From Salinimonas chungwhensis DSM 16280 (GTDB taxonomy: Bacteria; Pseudomonadota; Gammaproteobacteria; Enterobacterales; Alteromonadaceae), in contig NZ_KB899394.1 in NCBI RefSeq assembly GCF_000378185.1, forward strand, positions 1-53,393: a stretch of 53,393 nt of DNA. The letters run 5' to 3'. The notes under the pieces were generated by a model. The model made no database searches. It worked only from the letters and a program-made list of their open reading frames with translations, and was not told the origin of the DNA. The translations under genes were made by a program, and so were the position numbers. Position 1 is the first letter of the stretch, and the number at the start of each line of letters is the position of its first letter. Positions 18,512-28,068 of the stretch are shown one piece after another.

Positions 18512-19630
18512 TCAGGCAGATCCAATGATAACAGCGGTTCTTATCTTGCGTTTGCCGTACACACTCAGGCGCAGGAAATCTTCCCGGGCAATGGGTATGT
18601 GCTGAACTTCAACATGCTCTTCATCCTCAGCCGGATCCGGGTCGTGGATGTAAACGCACTGCGCATCAATGCCGGTTATAACAACCCAGTGGGGGGCTTT
18701 GCGTTTATCAAACGAATAGGTGCTGATGAGGCACAGTACTGCGCACTGTTTACCTAGCGCCTGCTCAATATCCTCTAATTGCCATTGATATTCTCTAATG
18801 ACTGTTCCAGCTGTACTAGCCTGTAGGACGAAGTCATTTTCCACTAGCGCAATGACTTGCTTTTTGTGTTCACTTCTTACCCCGTCGGTGAACACAGGGA
18901 AAGGTTGGTTTACCCATACTTCAGCGTCAAAACCTAAGTTCTGAGCCGCCAGCGCCATACCCAGTGGGTGACTGCCGCCATGTCCTGACGTCATATAGAT
19001 AGTGGTGGCCTGTCGCCACAACGACAGTTCCAAATGTTGCGTCATTGCTAATCCGGGAGTCAGCGAGGCCATCCCCATCATCAGCGCTGCCGGACCACAG
19101 GTGAATTCCGTTGTCTGCTGATACCAGGGGTACGGCGACTTCCCTTCAAAGCCCGGTGAAAGATGCAGGGCTTTTTGCATACGAAGCGCATCTCCGGCGT
19201 CCTGATAATAATGGGTATATAAACCAAACTGCTTAAACCCAAGCTTTTCATACAGCGCAACGGCGACCTGGTTGGAGACCGCTACTTCCAGGCGTATAAA
19301 CGGCTTTCCCCGCAAAAGCGCCCGACGCTCAAGTTCACCTATCAGCTTTGCCGCTATCCCCAGACCACGGGCGTCCGGTGCCACAGCGATAGAGTAAAGA
19401 CGGGTAAGCAATGTACCCCGCCGGCACAATAGCAACCCGTAGCCATATATGTGTTCACCACTTCTGGCCACGATAAATTCAGCATGACCCGCATCAATAT
19501 AAAATCGCATCCGACGCTGACTTAACCGATCGGTGGAAAAACAGCGGGTTTCCAGTTGCCAAAGCTTTTCCACATCATGCATCTCAGCATTATCCAGAAC
19601 AATCGCTTCTGGTTGGATAACTGCGTTCAT
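18512..19630 (-). CDS. GNAT acetyltransferase fused to a C39-like cysteine peptidase
   Basis: The 372-aa protein has two domains. Residues ~12-155 are a GNAT acetyltransferase with the acetyl-CoA loop ARGLGIAAKLIGELE. Residues ~165-370 are a C39-like papain-fold peptidase with TTEFTCGPAALMMG (catalytic Cys), HWVVITGID (His) and YIHDPDPAEDE (Asp). There is no membrane segment or ABC domain, unlike bacteriocin exporters. Its start shares one base with the stop of the ATP-grasp gene upstream, so the two form an operon. Fusions of this type next to RimK-like ligases have been predicted (Aravind and colleagues) to belong to peptide or amide-synthesis and modification systems; the substrate is unknown. 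Confidence 0.88.
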   Translation of the reverse strand: MNAVIQPEAIVLDNAEMHDVEKLWQLETRCFSTDRLSQRRMRFYIDAGHAEFIVARSGEHIYGYGLLLCRRGTLLTRLYSIAVAPDARGLGIAAKLIGELERRALLRGKPFIRLEVAVSNQVAVALYEKLGFKQFGLYTHYYQDAGDALRMQKALHLSPGFEGKSPYPWYQQTTEFTCGPAALMMGMASLTPGLAMTQHLELSLWRQATTIYMTSGHGGSHPLGMALAAQNLGFDAEVWVNQPFPVFTDGVRSEHKKQVIALVENDFVLQASTAGTVIREYQWQLEDIEQALGKQCAVLCLISTYSFDKRKAPHWVVITGIDAQCVYIHDPDPAEDEEHVEVQHIPIAREDFLRLSVYGKRKIRTAVIIGSA

Positions 19631-21096
19631 CAGCGCCCCCGCTTTTCAAGTCGGTCCACAAATTCCTGCATGATGAGCTCGTACAATGCTTTGCCCAGGT
19701 ACTTATCCTCTACACCAGAATCGATACTCGGGTTGTCATTGACCTCTATCACATAAACCTGTTGTCCATTTTGTTTAATATCGACACCATACAACCCATT
19801 ACCTACTACTTTTGCGGCTTTAACTGCAGCTTTCAGCACAGGCTTAGGGACTTCAAACGTTGCCATAGTGGCAAAGTCACCGGAGTCGGTGCGTTCACCG
19901 TCGTGATGATAAATTTGCCAGTGATTGCGGGCCATAAAATATTTGCACGCATAAATTGGCTTGCCGCCAAGTACGCCAATTCGCCAGTCGTAGTCAGTAA
20001 AAATGTACTCCTGGACCAGCACCAGTGCCGAGGTTTCCAACATATCTGCAAGCTTTGCCTGTAAATCGTGACTATTTTCAACTTTGTATACGCCACGACT
20101 GAACGAGCTTTCAGGTAACTTTAATACCAGCGGTAAACCCAGTGCACTGATCAAAGAATCACAGGTCTGCGCGTCGGCACTTCTGACAAAACGGCTTTGC
20201 GGTGCCGGAATATGCTGGTAGGTAAACGCATCTTGTAAAAAGACCTTATTACAGCAACGCAAAATTGACTGAGAGTCGTCCATCACCACCAGACCTTCAC
20301 GCTCTGCGGCGCGGGCTAACTGATAGGTATGATGTTCTATGGCCGTGGTTTCGCGCAGAAACAATGCATCGTAGTGACCAATATCAGCCGGTTTCAGCTC
20401 ATGCACTATTTGCGCATGAATACCAACATTTTCCGCGGCTTTAACAAAGTGTTTCAGTGCTTTTTTATCACTTGGCGGCGTAGTTTCATTTGGATCGACC
20501 AGGATCGCCATGTCCCAGCGCATTTTTTTACCCGTCGTCGGCGCTCGCCAGTCAGATTCTGCAAATGCCACCACACTGGCAATAGCATCTTTATGAAATT
20601 CAGCCGGCAAAGCGTCAATACCCACCGGTCGGCATTCTGCATAGCCTATTCGTGTGGTGCCTTCAGTAACCACGTGTAATTCAAGTTCTAATACCGGACA
20701 TGGATAAAGCGTAAATGCGCGCTGAGCAATAGGCGCAAGTATCTGATCCTTCGTTTGACCGAACAGTACATAAAAGGTAGTTCTGCCGGCAAACAGCAAT
20801 GACCAGTCAAATGCGTCAGGTAAAGTAACCCGTGGCGGCATCGTTGAATCCAAAGCCATGCGCATGTCGTTGATGGTATTGACCGCGGGTAACACACGGT
20901 GTTTTCGGGCCTGGGCCAGAAGCGAACAATAGTAACCGTGACTCAGGTACCGGCTGGTATCGCATAAATTGATGACACGGGTCTTCGGTTCGTTAAGTTT
21001 TGGAAAATTTGCCAGATAGTCGTCAAATGTCATCACCGTAAGCCCGGTGTTAGCAAACATGTTTGTGTTATCGGCGATAATCAGTGTTTTGTGCAT
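19630..21096 (-). CDS. RimK-family ATP-grasp ligase with N-terminal extension
   Basis: A 488-aa protein whose C-terminal ~300 residues form an ATP-grasp domain: LGLPLVLKLPESSFSRGV in the ATP-binding part, ALVLVQEYIFTDYDWRIGVLGG, and VIEVNDNPSIDSGVEDKYL with the metal-binding Glu and Asn. The first ~190 residues are an additional domain seen in this RimK subgroup but without a known function. RimK relatives add amino acids such as glutamate to protein ends or to small molecules. It precedes and overlaps the GNAT/C39 fusion by one base. The actual acceptor cannot be predicted. Confidence 0.9.
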   Translation of the reverse strand: MHKTLIIADNTNMFANTGLTVMTFDDYLANFPKLNEPKTRVINLCDTSRYLSHGYYCSLLAQARKHRVLPAVNTINDMRMALDSTMPPRVTLPDAFDWSLLFAGRTTFYVLFGQTKDQILAPIAQRAFTLYPCPVLELELHVVTEGTTRIGYAECRPVGIDALPAEFHKDAIASVVAFAESDWRAPTTGKKMRWDMAILVDPNETTPPSDKKALKHFVKAAENVGIHAQIVHELKPADIGHYDALFLRETTAIEHHTYQLARAAEREGLVVMDDSQSILRCCNKVFLQDAFTYQHIPAPQSRFVRSADAQTCDSLISALGLPLVLKLPESSFSRGVYKVENSHDLQAKLADMLETSALVLVQEYIFTDYDWRIGVLGGKPIYACKYFMARNHWQIYHHDGERTDSGDFATMATFEVPKPVLKAAVKAAKVVGNGLYGVDIKQNGQQVYVIEVNDNPSIDSGVEDKYLGKALYELIMQEFVDRLEKRGR

Positions 21097-21387
21097 GGGT
21101 TCTCTTAAGCTTTGGACCAGCCGCTACATAGCAGCCGAAGTCTGCGCAGTGTACGACAGGGCCACCAATTGAAAAGAGATTTCGTGGCGGGAAATTTTCA
21201 CCCTTACGATAACTAAATATGATACTCAGATAACCGGGTTGTGGGCGGGCCAGCTATTTTTAAAATGCAGATAAACGTAAAGAATATTAAGGCCGTAGTG
21301 TAGAATGCAATATATCGAATACGAGTGCATAGTTGTCGTACAGTCGGTGCTGCGTTCAGCGTTTCTAATTTTGGTGTAGGAGTAGTT

Positions 21388-22362
21388 ATGGAATTAGCAG
21401 TAGTTGCGATTTTAGTCGGGCTGCCCGTTTTATTATTCAGCGCAAGTAAATTTGTCGATGGTGCGTCTGGGGTGGCGCGTCACTTCAATGTTTCTCCACT
21501 AATCATTGGTATGCTTATCATTGGTTTTGGGACCTCTGCACCGGAAATTATTGTTTCCGTGTTTGCCGCGCTTGAAGGAAACTCAGGAATCGCGTTGGGT
21601 AATGCATTTGGCTCAAATATAGCGAACATCGCGCTGGTTTTAGGTGTAACTGCACTGATTAGCCCCATCGCCGTGCGCTCAGAAATCATCAAGCGCGAAC
21701 TGCCCATCATGCTGGCAATTGTGTTTATTGCTGCCTGGCAATTATTGGATTTAAGCCTGTCTAAAGATGACGCCTTTACCTTGTTGGGGCTATTTATTCT
21801 GTTGTTGAGCTGGAGCTTCTGGCAAGGCATGAAAGGCGACAGCGATGCTCTGGCTGAGGAATATAAAGAACAGATAAGCAGTGATAAAACATCAGTCAAG
21901 ATGAATCTGGTATGGCTACTTGCCGGTCTGGTATTACTGGTCGCCAGTTCTCGCATCCTGGTCTGGGGGGCAATTGAAGTTGCCGGTTATTTTGGTGTCA
22001 GCGACACTATTATAGGCTTAACAGTAATTGCTGTGGGTACTTCATTACCCGAGCTGGCTGCGTCGCTTATGGCGATTCGTAAAAAAGAACATGACCTTGC
22101 CCTGGGCAATGTCATCGGTTCGAATATGTTTAATACGTTAGCTGTGGTCGGTTTAGCCGGTATTATTCATCCTACGAGTATTGAGCAAAGCTTCTTCTAC
22201 CGCGACATTGTTATTATGCTTATCTTATCAGTGGCGCTGTTTATATTCTGTATCGGTCTGAGAGGACGTCAGGGCCGGCTGAACAGGCTCGAGGGCGGTA
22301 TCTTTGTTGCTGCCTATATCGCTTATACATGGTACCTGATTAACTCTGCATTTATCGGCTAA
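21388..22362 (+). CDS. Calcium/sodium antiporter of the CaCA family (YrbG-like)
   Basis: An inner-membrane exchanger of 324 aa with about ten helices in two inverted halves. The paired alpha repeats are visible: GFGTSAPEIIVSV with GNAFGSNIANIALVLG in the first half, and AVGTSLPELAASL with GNVIGSNMFNTLAVVG in the second. These carry the acidic residues that bind the cation. The ATG at 21388 has GGAG upstream and is preferred over an in-frame upstream start at 21325. Its stop overlaps the convergent gene by four bases. Confidence 0.94.
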   Translation: MELAVVAILVGLPVLLFSASKFVDGASGVARHFNVSPLIIGMLIIGFGTSAPEIIVSVFAALEGNSGIALGNAFGSNIANIALVLGVTALISPIAVRSEIIKRELPIMLAIVFIAAWQLLDLSLSKDDAFTLLGLFILLLSWSFWQGMKGDSDALAEEYKEQISSDKTSVKMNLVWLLAGLVLLVASSRILVWGAIEVAGYFGVSDTIIGLTVIAVGTSLPELAASLMAIRKKEHDLALGNVIGSNMFNTLAVVGLAGIIHPTSIEQSFFYRDIVIMLILSVALFIFCIGLRGRQGRLNRLEGGIFVAAYIAYTWYLINSAFIG

Positions 22363-22754
22363 GTAAAAGACAGCGTTAATACTAATAACGAGACCAGTCC
22401 CAGGATCACCAATAAATACAAGTTGATTCCATAGTTGTCCGACCGGCGCCGGTTGCGCCGGATTTTGAGCAACATTGTAGACAACGTCAGAATCAAGCAT
22501 GCTTTGACCAGCATAAAGAGTGTTGTGACATGCTCCTGGGACCAATTGGTGTTGCCCGGTATTCCCCAGAAACGCTGTACCCCTGAGATAAAATCAGGCC
22601 GGGCAAAATGCAAGACTACAAACGCCGCCAACAGCATGCTCCAGGCAAGTACGTTAATCACTATGATAATCTTGTAAAGACCATCGCGCACTCGCGGTTG
22701 GCTGCGGCGGTTTTTTACTGTTCGGCTTTTATTTTTATACTCCAAATGGCTCAA
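22359..22754 (-). CDS. Small membrane protein, unknown function
   Basis: A 131-aa protein with a basic N-terminus (NKSRTVKNRRSQPRVRDG) and three hydrophobic segments near residues 27-48, 78-96 and 110-130. It is convergent with the antiporter gene and overlaps it by four bases. I do not recognise a family. The basic start followed by membrane helices suggests an inner-membrane protein with a cytoplasmic N-terminus. Confidence 0.7.
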   Translation of the reverse strand: MSHLEYKNKSRTVKNRRSQPRVRDGLYKIIIVINVLAWSMLLAAFVVLHFARPDFISGVQRFWGIPGNTNWSQEHVTTLFMLVKACLILTLSTMLLKIRRNRRRSDNYGINLYLLVILGLVSLLVLTLSFT

Positions 22755-22983
22755 TGATCTCTGGCATCCGTTTTTGGTTTAAGTATACTAACGCCTGTTA
22801 ATACGTTAGAAATCTGACTTTGTCTTAAACCGGCTCATCTGCGGTTGACCATCGCCTGATGGACTCACGCGAAATCCTTTGCCTTAGGGCTCTCATTCGG
22901 TTTACTCAAAATAAGTGCACATCTCTGTGTCGCTTTATCATGATTTCTGACCTGATACTTAAATTAAAGACGGAGAATACATA

Positions 22984-24381
22984 ATGACGCATGCGCCCGT
23001 AGTCGACGTGCTTGCCGGCAAGTACGCGGTTGGCGAAACGGTGACAGTAAAAGGTTGGGTAAGAACACGCCGCGATTCAAAAGCAGGCTTGTCTTTTATT
23101 GCACTGCACGACGGAAGTTGTTTTGATCCGGTGCAGGTTATCGCGTTAAATTCTCTGGCAAATTACGAAGATATTCAGCGCCTAACCACAGGCTGTTCAG
23201 TAAGTGTAATTGGCACCGTGAAAGAGTCACAGGGCCAGGGGCAGGCACTTGAACTGGACGCACAATCCGTAGAGGTTGTGGGCTGGGTGGAGAATCCTGA
23301 CACCTACCCCATGGCGGCTAAGCGACACTCTATTGAATATTTGCGTGAACATGCACATTTGCGTCCGCGTACCAATGTAATCGGTGCTGTCACCCGCATC
23401 CGCAACTGCCTGTCCCAGGCTATTCACCGTTTCTTTCATGAGCACGGTTATTTTTGGATAAGCACACCGATAATCACCGCCAGTGACACTGAAGGTGCGG
23501 GCGAGATGTTTCGCGTATCCACGCTGGATATGATGAACCTGCCGCGCACTGAAAAAGGCGACATTGATTACAAAGAAGACTTTTTCGGCAAAGAAACTTA
23601 TCTGACCGTGTCTGGACAGTTAAACGGCGAAACCTATTGTACAGCTATGTCGAAGATCTATACCTTTGGGCCTACCTTTCGGGCTGAAAACAGCAACACC
23701 TCACGGCATTTGGCTGAGTTCTGGATGATTGAACCTGAGGTGGCATTTGCCGACTTATCGGATATTGCACAATTATCTGAAGACATGCTCAAGTATGTAT
23801 GCAAAGCCGTGTTGGAAGAGCGCGCCGACGATATGGCATTTTTTGCGCAACGTATTAATAAAGATGTAATCAACCGTCTGGAGAAACTGGTTTCTTCTGA
23901 CTTTGTTCGGATGGATTACACCGATGCTATCAATATACTGCAAAATGCTGACAGAGAGTTTGAGTTCCCGGTTGAATGGGGCGTAGACCTTTCTTCTGAG
24001 CATGAGCGCTATCTGGCTGAAGAGCATGTTGGTGCACCGATTATTATGCAAAACTACCCCAAAGATATTAAAGCGTTCTATATGCGCTTGAACGAAGATA
24101 ATAAGACGGTAGCGGCAATGGATGTATTGGCGCCAGGCATTGGTGAGATCATAGGCGGGTCCCAGCGTGAAGAACGCCTGGACGTGTTCGATGCCAGGCT
24201 TGAGGAAATGGGACTGGATAAGGCAGATTACGGCTGGTATCGCGACCTGCGTCGTTACGGCACAGTGCCTCATGCAGGTTTCGGCCTGGGCTTTGAACGC
24301 CTGGTGGCCTATGTGACCGGTATGCAGAATGTACGTGACGTCATTCCCTTCCCGCGTACGCCAGGCAATGCAGCCTTTTAA
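22984..24381 (+). CDS. asnS: Asparaginyl-tRNA synthetase
   Basis: Class IIb aminoacyl-tRNA synthetase of 465 aa. An N-terminal OB-fold anticodon-binding domain (residues ~15-100) is followed by the catalytic domain with motif 2 ([19 protein letters not shown]) and motif 3 ([15 protein letters not shown]). It ends [15 protein letters not shown], the expected C-terminus. Length and motifs fit a functional, single-copy enzyme. A strong terminator follows immediately. Confidence 0.98.
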   Translation: MTHAPVVDVLAGKYAVGETVTVKGWVRTRRDSKAGLSFIALHDGSCFDPVQVIALNSLANYEDIQRLTTGCSVSVIGTVKESQGQGQALELDAQSVEVVGWVENPDTYPMAAKRHSIEYLREHAHLRPRTNVIGAVTRIRNCLSQAIHRFFHEHGYFWISTPIITASDTEGAGEMFRVSTLDMMNLPRTEKGDIDYKEDFFGKETYLTVSGQLNGETYCTAMSKIYTFGPTFRAENSNTSRHLAEFWMIEPEVAFADLSDIAQLSEDMLKYVCKAVLEERADDMAFFAQRINKDVINRLEKLVSSDFVRMDYTDAINILQNADREFEFPVEWGVDLSSEHERYLAEEHVGAPIIMQNYPKDIKAFYMRLNEDNKTVAAMDVLAPGIGEIIGGSQREERLDVFDARLEEMGLDKADYGWYRDLRRYGTVPHAGFGLGFERLVAYVTGMQNVRDVIPFPRTPGNAAF

Positions 24382-24393
24382 GCGTTTATTTAC

Positions 24394-24424
24394 GATAAAG
24401 CCGGCTATGCCGGCTTTATCTTTT
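24394..24424 (+). terminator. Terminator after asnS
   Basis: A perfect 12-bp stem, GATAAAGCCGGC with GCCGGCTTTATC around a TAT loop, followed by TTTT. It starts 13 bases past the asnS stop. Confidence 0.93.
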
Positions 24425-24573
24425 CACGCCAAATCAAAGCTGGTGGCGTGTGCTCGTCGCGGTTTTGTTTTGCTAAGATAATGATCTTCCTCGAGGTTTA
24501 AAGGATATTCTTTATTGTTAAGTAATTAGAAGCGTGTGACGCACAAACAATCATTTTTGGCCGAGCAATACTC

Positions 24574-25722
24574 ATGCAATCCCAGGGGCAGCCCGTTACT
24601 ATTACCTGTGAGCAGTGTTATACAGATGTGACAATTCCTGCGCTGGCGCATTGTCAGCAAGCAGTCTGTCCGACATGCCACCATCATCTTCTGACATTTC
24701 GCCAATTCGGGTTTGAGCATAGTCTTGCCTTTGCTGTGTCTGCACTTATTTTTCTGCTCCTTAGTCTGCCGTTTAATTTTCTGGTTTTCAAAAGCAACAG
24801 CCAGCAACGCAGTATTCATATCTCTGATACGCTTAACGTTATGATCCAGCAAGACTACATGTTTCTGGCCATCATCACGGCGTTGGCAATACTTATTATT
24901 CCCTGTATTGTTTTAATCGGAATTGTCATTCTTTCAGCCAGTTACATCACCAGACGTCGCAGCGCATCGCTGATGCGATGGTATGTTGTGGTTAAAACTC
25001 TGAGCCAGTGGAGCATGGCTGAAGTATTTATGGTGGGCACGCTGGTCAGTCTTATCAAAGTAACCTCAATGGCAGAGGTGAACTTTGGAATGTCCTTTTT
25101 TGCATTTATCGGTTTTGCAACCTGTCTGACCATGAGCCTGGTGAATTTTGACAGAAACCGGCTTGGCCTATGGTTATTCAGCGGCCAGCTTCCGGCGCCA
25201 AAACCCTTGTCACAGGCAGTGGCTTCAGTAAGTATTCAACGTACCTGGGCATTGCTGTTTGCCGCAGCCATATTGTATATACCGGCAAATACCTTACCCA
25301 TTATGCATACAGAGCTGTTTGGTAACACTGAGCCAAATACTATTATTGGCGGTGTAATTTCGTTATGGCAGTCAGGCTCTTATCCGGTAGCCATCATTAT
25401 TCTGATTGCCAGCGTGATTGTCCCTATTGGTAAAATTACTGCTTTGGGCTGGCTCAACTTTACCGTTCAACAACAGCACTCGCGGGGCAGACGAACCCGG
25501 GCGAGATTTTACCGGCTGACTGAAGCTATCGGTCGCTGGTCAATGATTGATGTATTCGTGGTCGCGATACTGGCAGGACTGATACGATTAGGGAATACTA
25601 TCTCCATATACCCTGGTTCAGCCGCACTGGCATTTTGTGCCGTCGTTTTTATAACAATGATTGCAGCCATAACCTTTGACAGCAGGCTGATTTGGATAGA
25701 CAGGAAAGCATTAAATGAGTGA
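24574..25722 (+). CDS. pqiA: Paraquat-inducible protein A, membrane partner of PqiB
   Basis: Inner-membrane component of the PqiABC lipid transport system. The 382-aa protein begins with a zinc-ribbon pair (CEQC and CPTC, residues ~12-34) and then has two PqiA domains of about four helices each; each contains the recurring LSQWSMAEVFMVG or IGRWSMIDVFVVA block. It is a little shorter than E. coli PqiA because the second zinc ribbon is reduced. The stop overlaps the start of pqiB, indicating an operon pqiA-pqiB-pqiC. Confidence 0.93.
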   Translation: MQSQGQPVTITCEQCYTDVTIPALAHCQQAVCPTCHHHLLTFRQFGFEHSLAFAVSALIFLLLSLPFNFLVFKSNSQQRSIHISDTLNVMIQQDYMFLAIITALAILIIPCIVLIGIVILSASYITRRRSASLMRWYVVVKTLSQWSMAEVFMVGTLVSLIKVTSMAEVNFGMSFFAFIGFATCLTMSLVNFDRNRLGLWLFSGQLPAPKPLSQAVASVSIQRTWALLFAAAILYIPANTLPIMHTELFGNTEPNTIIGGVISLWQSGSYPVAIIILIASVIVPIGKITALGWLNFTVQQQHSRGRRTRARFYRLTEAIGRWSMIDVFVVAILAGLIRLGNTISIYPGSAALAFCAVVFITMIAAITFDSRLIWIDRKALNE

Positions 25723-27361
25723 GCAGGCACAACTTCAGTCAACGCGTCGTATTTCAAAAATCTGGCTGGTGCCCATTTTAGTGATTATTGTAGGCGGTTG
25801 GATGGTATATACGCAGTGGCGCGATCAAGGCCCGTTGATCACCATCGAGTTACAATCAGCCTCAGGCATTGAAGTGAACAAAACGCCTATCAAAGTTCGC
25901 GATGTAGACGTCGGTCAGGTAAAGAAAATCGAGCTCAAGCCAGACTTAAATGGCGTACTGGTCACCGCCCGGATGGAGGCCAGTGCGGCCCGTCTGCTTA
26001 CCAATAAAACACAATTTTGGGTAGTCTCCCCCCGCATAAGTTTTTCTGAAGTGTCAGGTTTGAGCACACTTATTTCCGGTAGTTATATTGCAATGTCGGC
26101 TACCGATAAGGGGCGCGAACAACGTCAGTTTGTGGCACTGGAGCGACCGCCAGCAACCCCTTTGGGTACACCGGGTTTGCACCTAACGTTGAAAAGCGAT
26201 GATCGCTTTGCCTATAAAGCGGGCGATCCGGTCATATACAAAGGTTATAAGGTGGGCGAATTTGAAGACTCGGAGTTTAATATTGATGAGCGCAAAGTCT
26301 ATTATTCTGCATTTATTGAGGCGCCCTACCATAAGCTCATCACTTCTAATACGCGATTTTGGAATGCCAGTGGTGTTAAATTGCATTTAAGCTCCAGCGG
26401 GGTTGAGGTTGAAACCGGTAGTCTGGAAACATTGCTGGCCAACGGTATCACCTTTGGTATCCCGGAAGATTCTCCGCCCGGCGAGCAAATTACCGGTGAA
26501 TCAAGTTTTAGTATTTATGAAGATGAAAGTGCCGCTTACAACACACGCTATACCATTGCTGCGGAATACCTTTTGCTTATCGACGAAACTGTCAGAGGTT
26601 TGGAGGTAGGCGCGCCGGTAGAGTACCGTGGTATCGAAATCGGTGAAGTCAGCCGAATTAATGCCACCGATCTGGTTAATGGTAATATTCTGGATGAAGA
26701 TTATCCGATCCCTGTTATGATTAAAATCTACCCGGGCAAGGTTCGTCAACAGGACAATCAGGAAAGCCTTGAGTTTGTCAAACAAACCCTGCGCGGCTGG
26801 GTTGAGCGGGATCTCAGGGCCACGTTACGTATGGGCAATTTACTCACTGGCGGCTTGTATGTTGACTTGCATCATACGCAGACGAACGCAGCGGCGAGCA
26901 TGCGCACAATTAATGGCTATGAAGTTATCCCTACTGTGTCTAACGAGTTTACTCAACTGACTCAAAAAGCCGATGCAATTTTAGATAAAATCAATCAGTT
27001 GCCACTGGATAGTCTGGTCGGTGACACACGGCAGGTTATTGAAGATATGCAGAGCGCTGCCAACGCACTGGAACAAACCAGTAATGATGTGGGAATTGTA
27101 TTGGAAGACTTGGATACCAAAGCGCTAAACCGAAATCTCAACCAGGTGCTTAATGACGTGTCTACGTTACTCAGAAACTACTCTGAGGGCGGCTTAAGCG
27201 AGGGTGAAATTCAGGATACTGTGGATGAGATGCAGGAGACATTAAGAAACCTGCAGCCTTTGCTTCTGCAGTTGAACCAGCGCCCCAGCAGCTTTATATT
27301 TCCCCGAGACCCAGGCACCGAACCGCAGCCCAAGGCGCGAGCCAGAGAGCGTGAAGAATGA
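25715..27361 (+). CDS. pqiB: Intermembrane transport protein PqiB, MCE family
   Basis: A 548-aa MCE protein anchored by one N-terminal helix (residues ~15-33). Three MCE domains follow; each has the recurrent pattern seen in IKVRDVDVGQVKKIEL, VIYKGYKVGEF and VEYRGIEIGEVSRI. The C-terminal ~130 residues are a long helix that in E. coli PqiB forms a needle-like tunnel bridging the periplasm. The gene overlaps pqiA upstream and pqiC downstream. Confidence 0.96.
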   Translation: MSEQAQLQSTRRISKIWLVPILVIIVGGWMVYTQWRDQGPLITIELQSASGIEVNKTPIKVRDVDVGQVKKIELKPDLNGVLVTARMEASAARLLTNKTQFWVVSPRISFSEVSGLSTLISGSYIAMSATDKGREQRQFVALERPPATPLGTPGLHLTLKSDDRFAYKAGDPVIYKGYKVGEFEDSEFNIDERKVYYSAFIEAPYHKLITSNTRFWNASGVKLHLSSSGVEVETGSLETLLANGITFGIPEDSPPGEQITGESSFSIYEDESAAYNTRYTIAAEYLLLIDETVRGLEVGAPVEYRGIEIGEVSRINATDLVNGNILDEDYPIPVMIKIYPGKVRQQDNQESLEFVKQTLRGWVERDLRATLRMGNLLTGGLYVDLHHTQTNAAASMRTINGYEVIPTVSNEFTQLTQKADAILDKINQLPLDSLVGDTRQVIEDMQSAANALEQTSNDVGIVLEDLDTKALNRNLNQVLNDVSTLLRNYSEGGLSEGEIQDTVDEMQETLRNLQPLLLQLNQRPSSFIFPRDPGTEPQPKARAREREE

Positions 27362-27951
27362 TCAGACACTATTTTATTATTATCGCGATATTACTTTTAT
27401 CAGGCTGCGCCTCCGATCCGGTACCGCTTAACTATTATCTGCTACATTCGCCGACCCACGAAGGGACGGACGATGAACACACCGTAAAGGGCAGGCTGAG
27501 AATTGATAAGTTAACCTTACCCGATTATCTCAAACAACGGGGCCTGGCTATGCAAACCGGACCAGCCACCCTTTTCTTTTCTTCACAGCATGTTTGGGCA
27601 GAGCCTTTATCCAGCGATATCCTGCAAACCCTATCCACCAGCTTATGGCACGATGAAGGGATGGAGGTTTACACGCAGAATATTTATGACCGAGCACAAA
27701 CCACTGGTGTTACCCTCGTTGTTGACGATTTTATTGCCACTCATCAGGGAAACATTGTGTTGAGGGGACAATACTGGTTGTTTCCCGAAAACGGGCCGCC
27801 GGTAAGCAAGCGCTTTAATTTGCAGACCCCACAGCAAGAAGATGGTTTTGAGCATACCGTGATCCAAATGCGGGGCCTGGTAGTCAGGTTGGCAAATGAG
27901 ATTGCTGAGTCTGCGCTGGCGTTATCTGATAGCGGCGCACAGCAGGATTAA
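27358..27951 (+). CDS. pqiC: Outer-membrane lipoprotein PqiC
   Basis: A 197-aa lipoprotein with a lipobox LLLSGC at residues ~12-17 and an ABC-type_aux/PqiC domain containing YYLLHSP and the DYLKQRGLAMQ block. It sits in the outer membrane and docks the PqiB needle. The start overlaps the pqiB stop by four bases (ATGA). Length and order match E. coli pqiABC. Confidence 0.92.
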   Translation: MIRHYFIIIAILLLSGCASDPVPLNYYLLHSPTHEGTDDEHTVKGRLRIDKLTLPDYLKQRGLAMQTGPATLFFSSQHVWAEPLSSDILQTLSTSLWHDEGMEVYTQNIYDRAQTTGVTLVVDDFIATHQGNIVLRGQYWLFPENGPPVSKRFNLQTPQQEDGFEHTVIQMRGLVVRLANEIAESALALSDSGAQQD

Positions 27952-28068
27952 TCCGACCTATCCTTCGGGCACATTATTTAAACGTTAATATATCGTTACA
28001 TTTCTATAAGGATTGTCTTAATATTGCGAGGTAAGATAACGTCAAACCTTCTTTAGAAGCGATACAAT

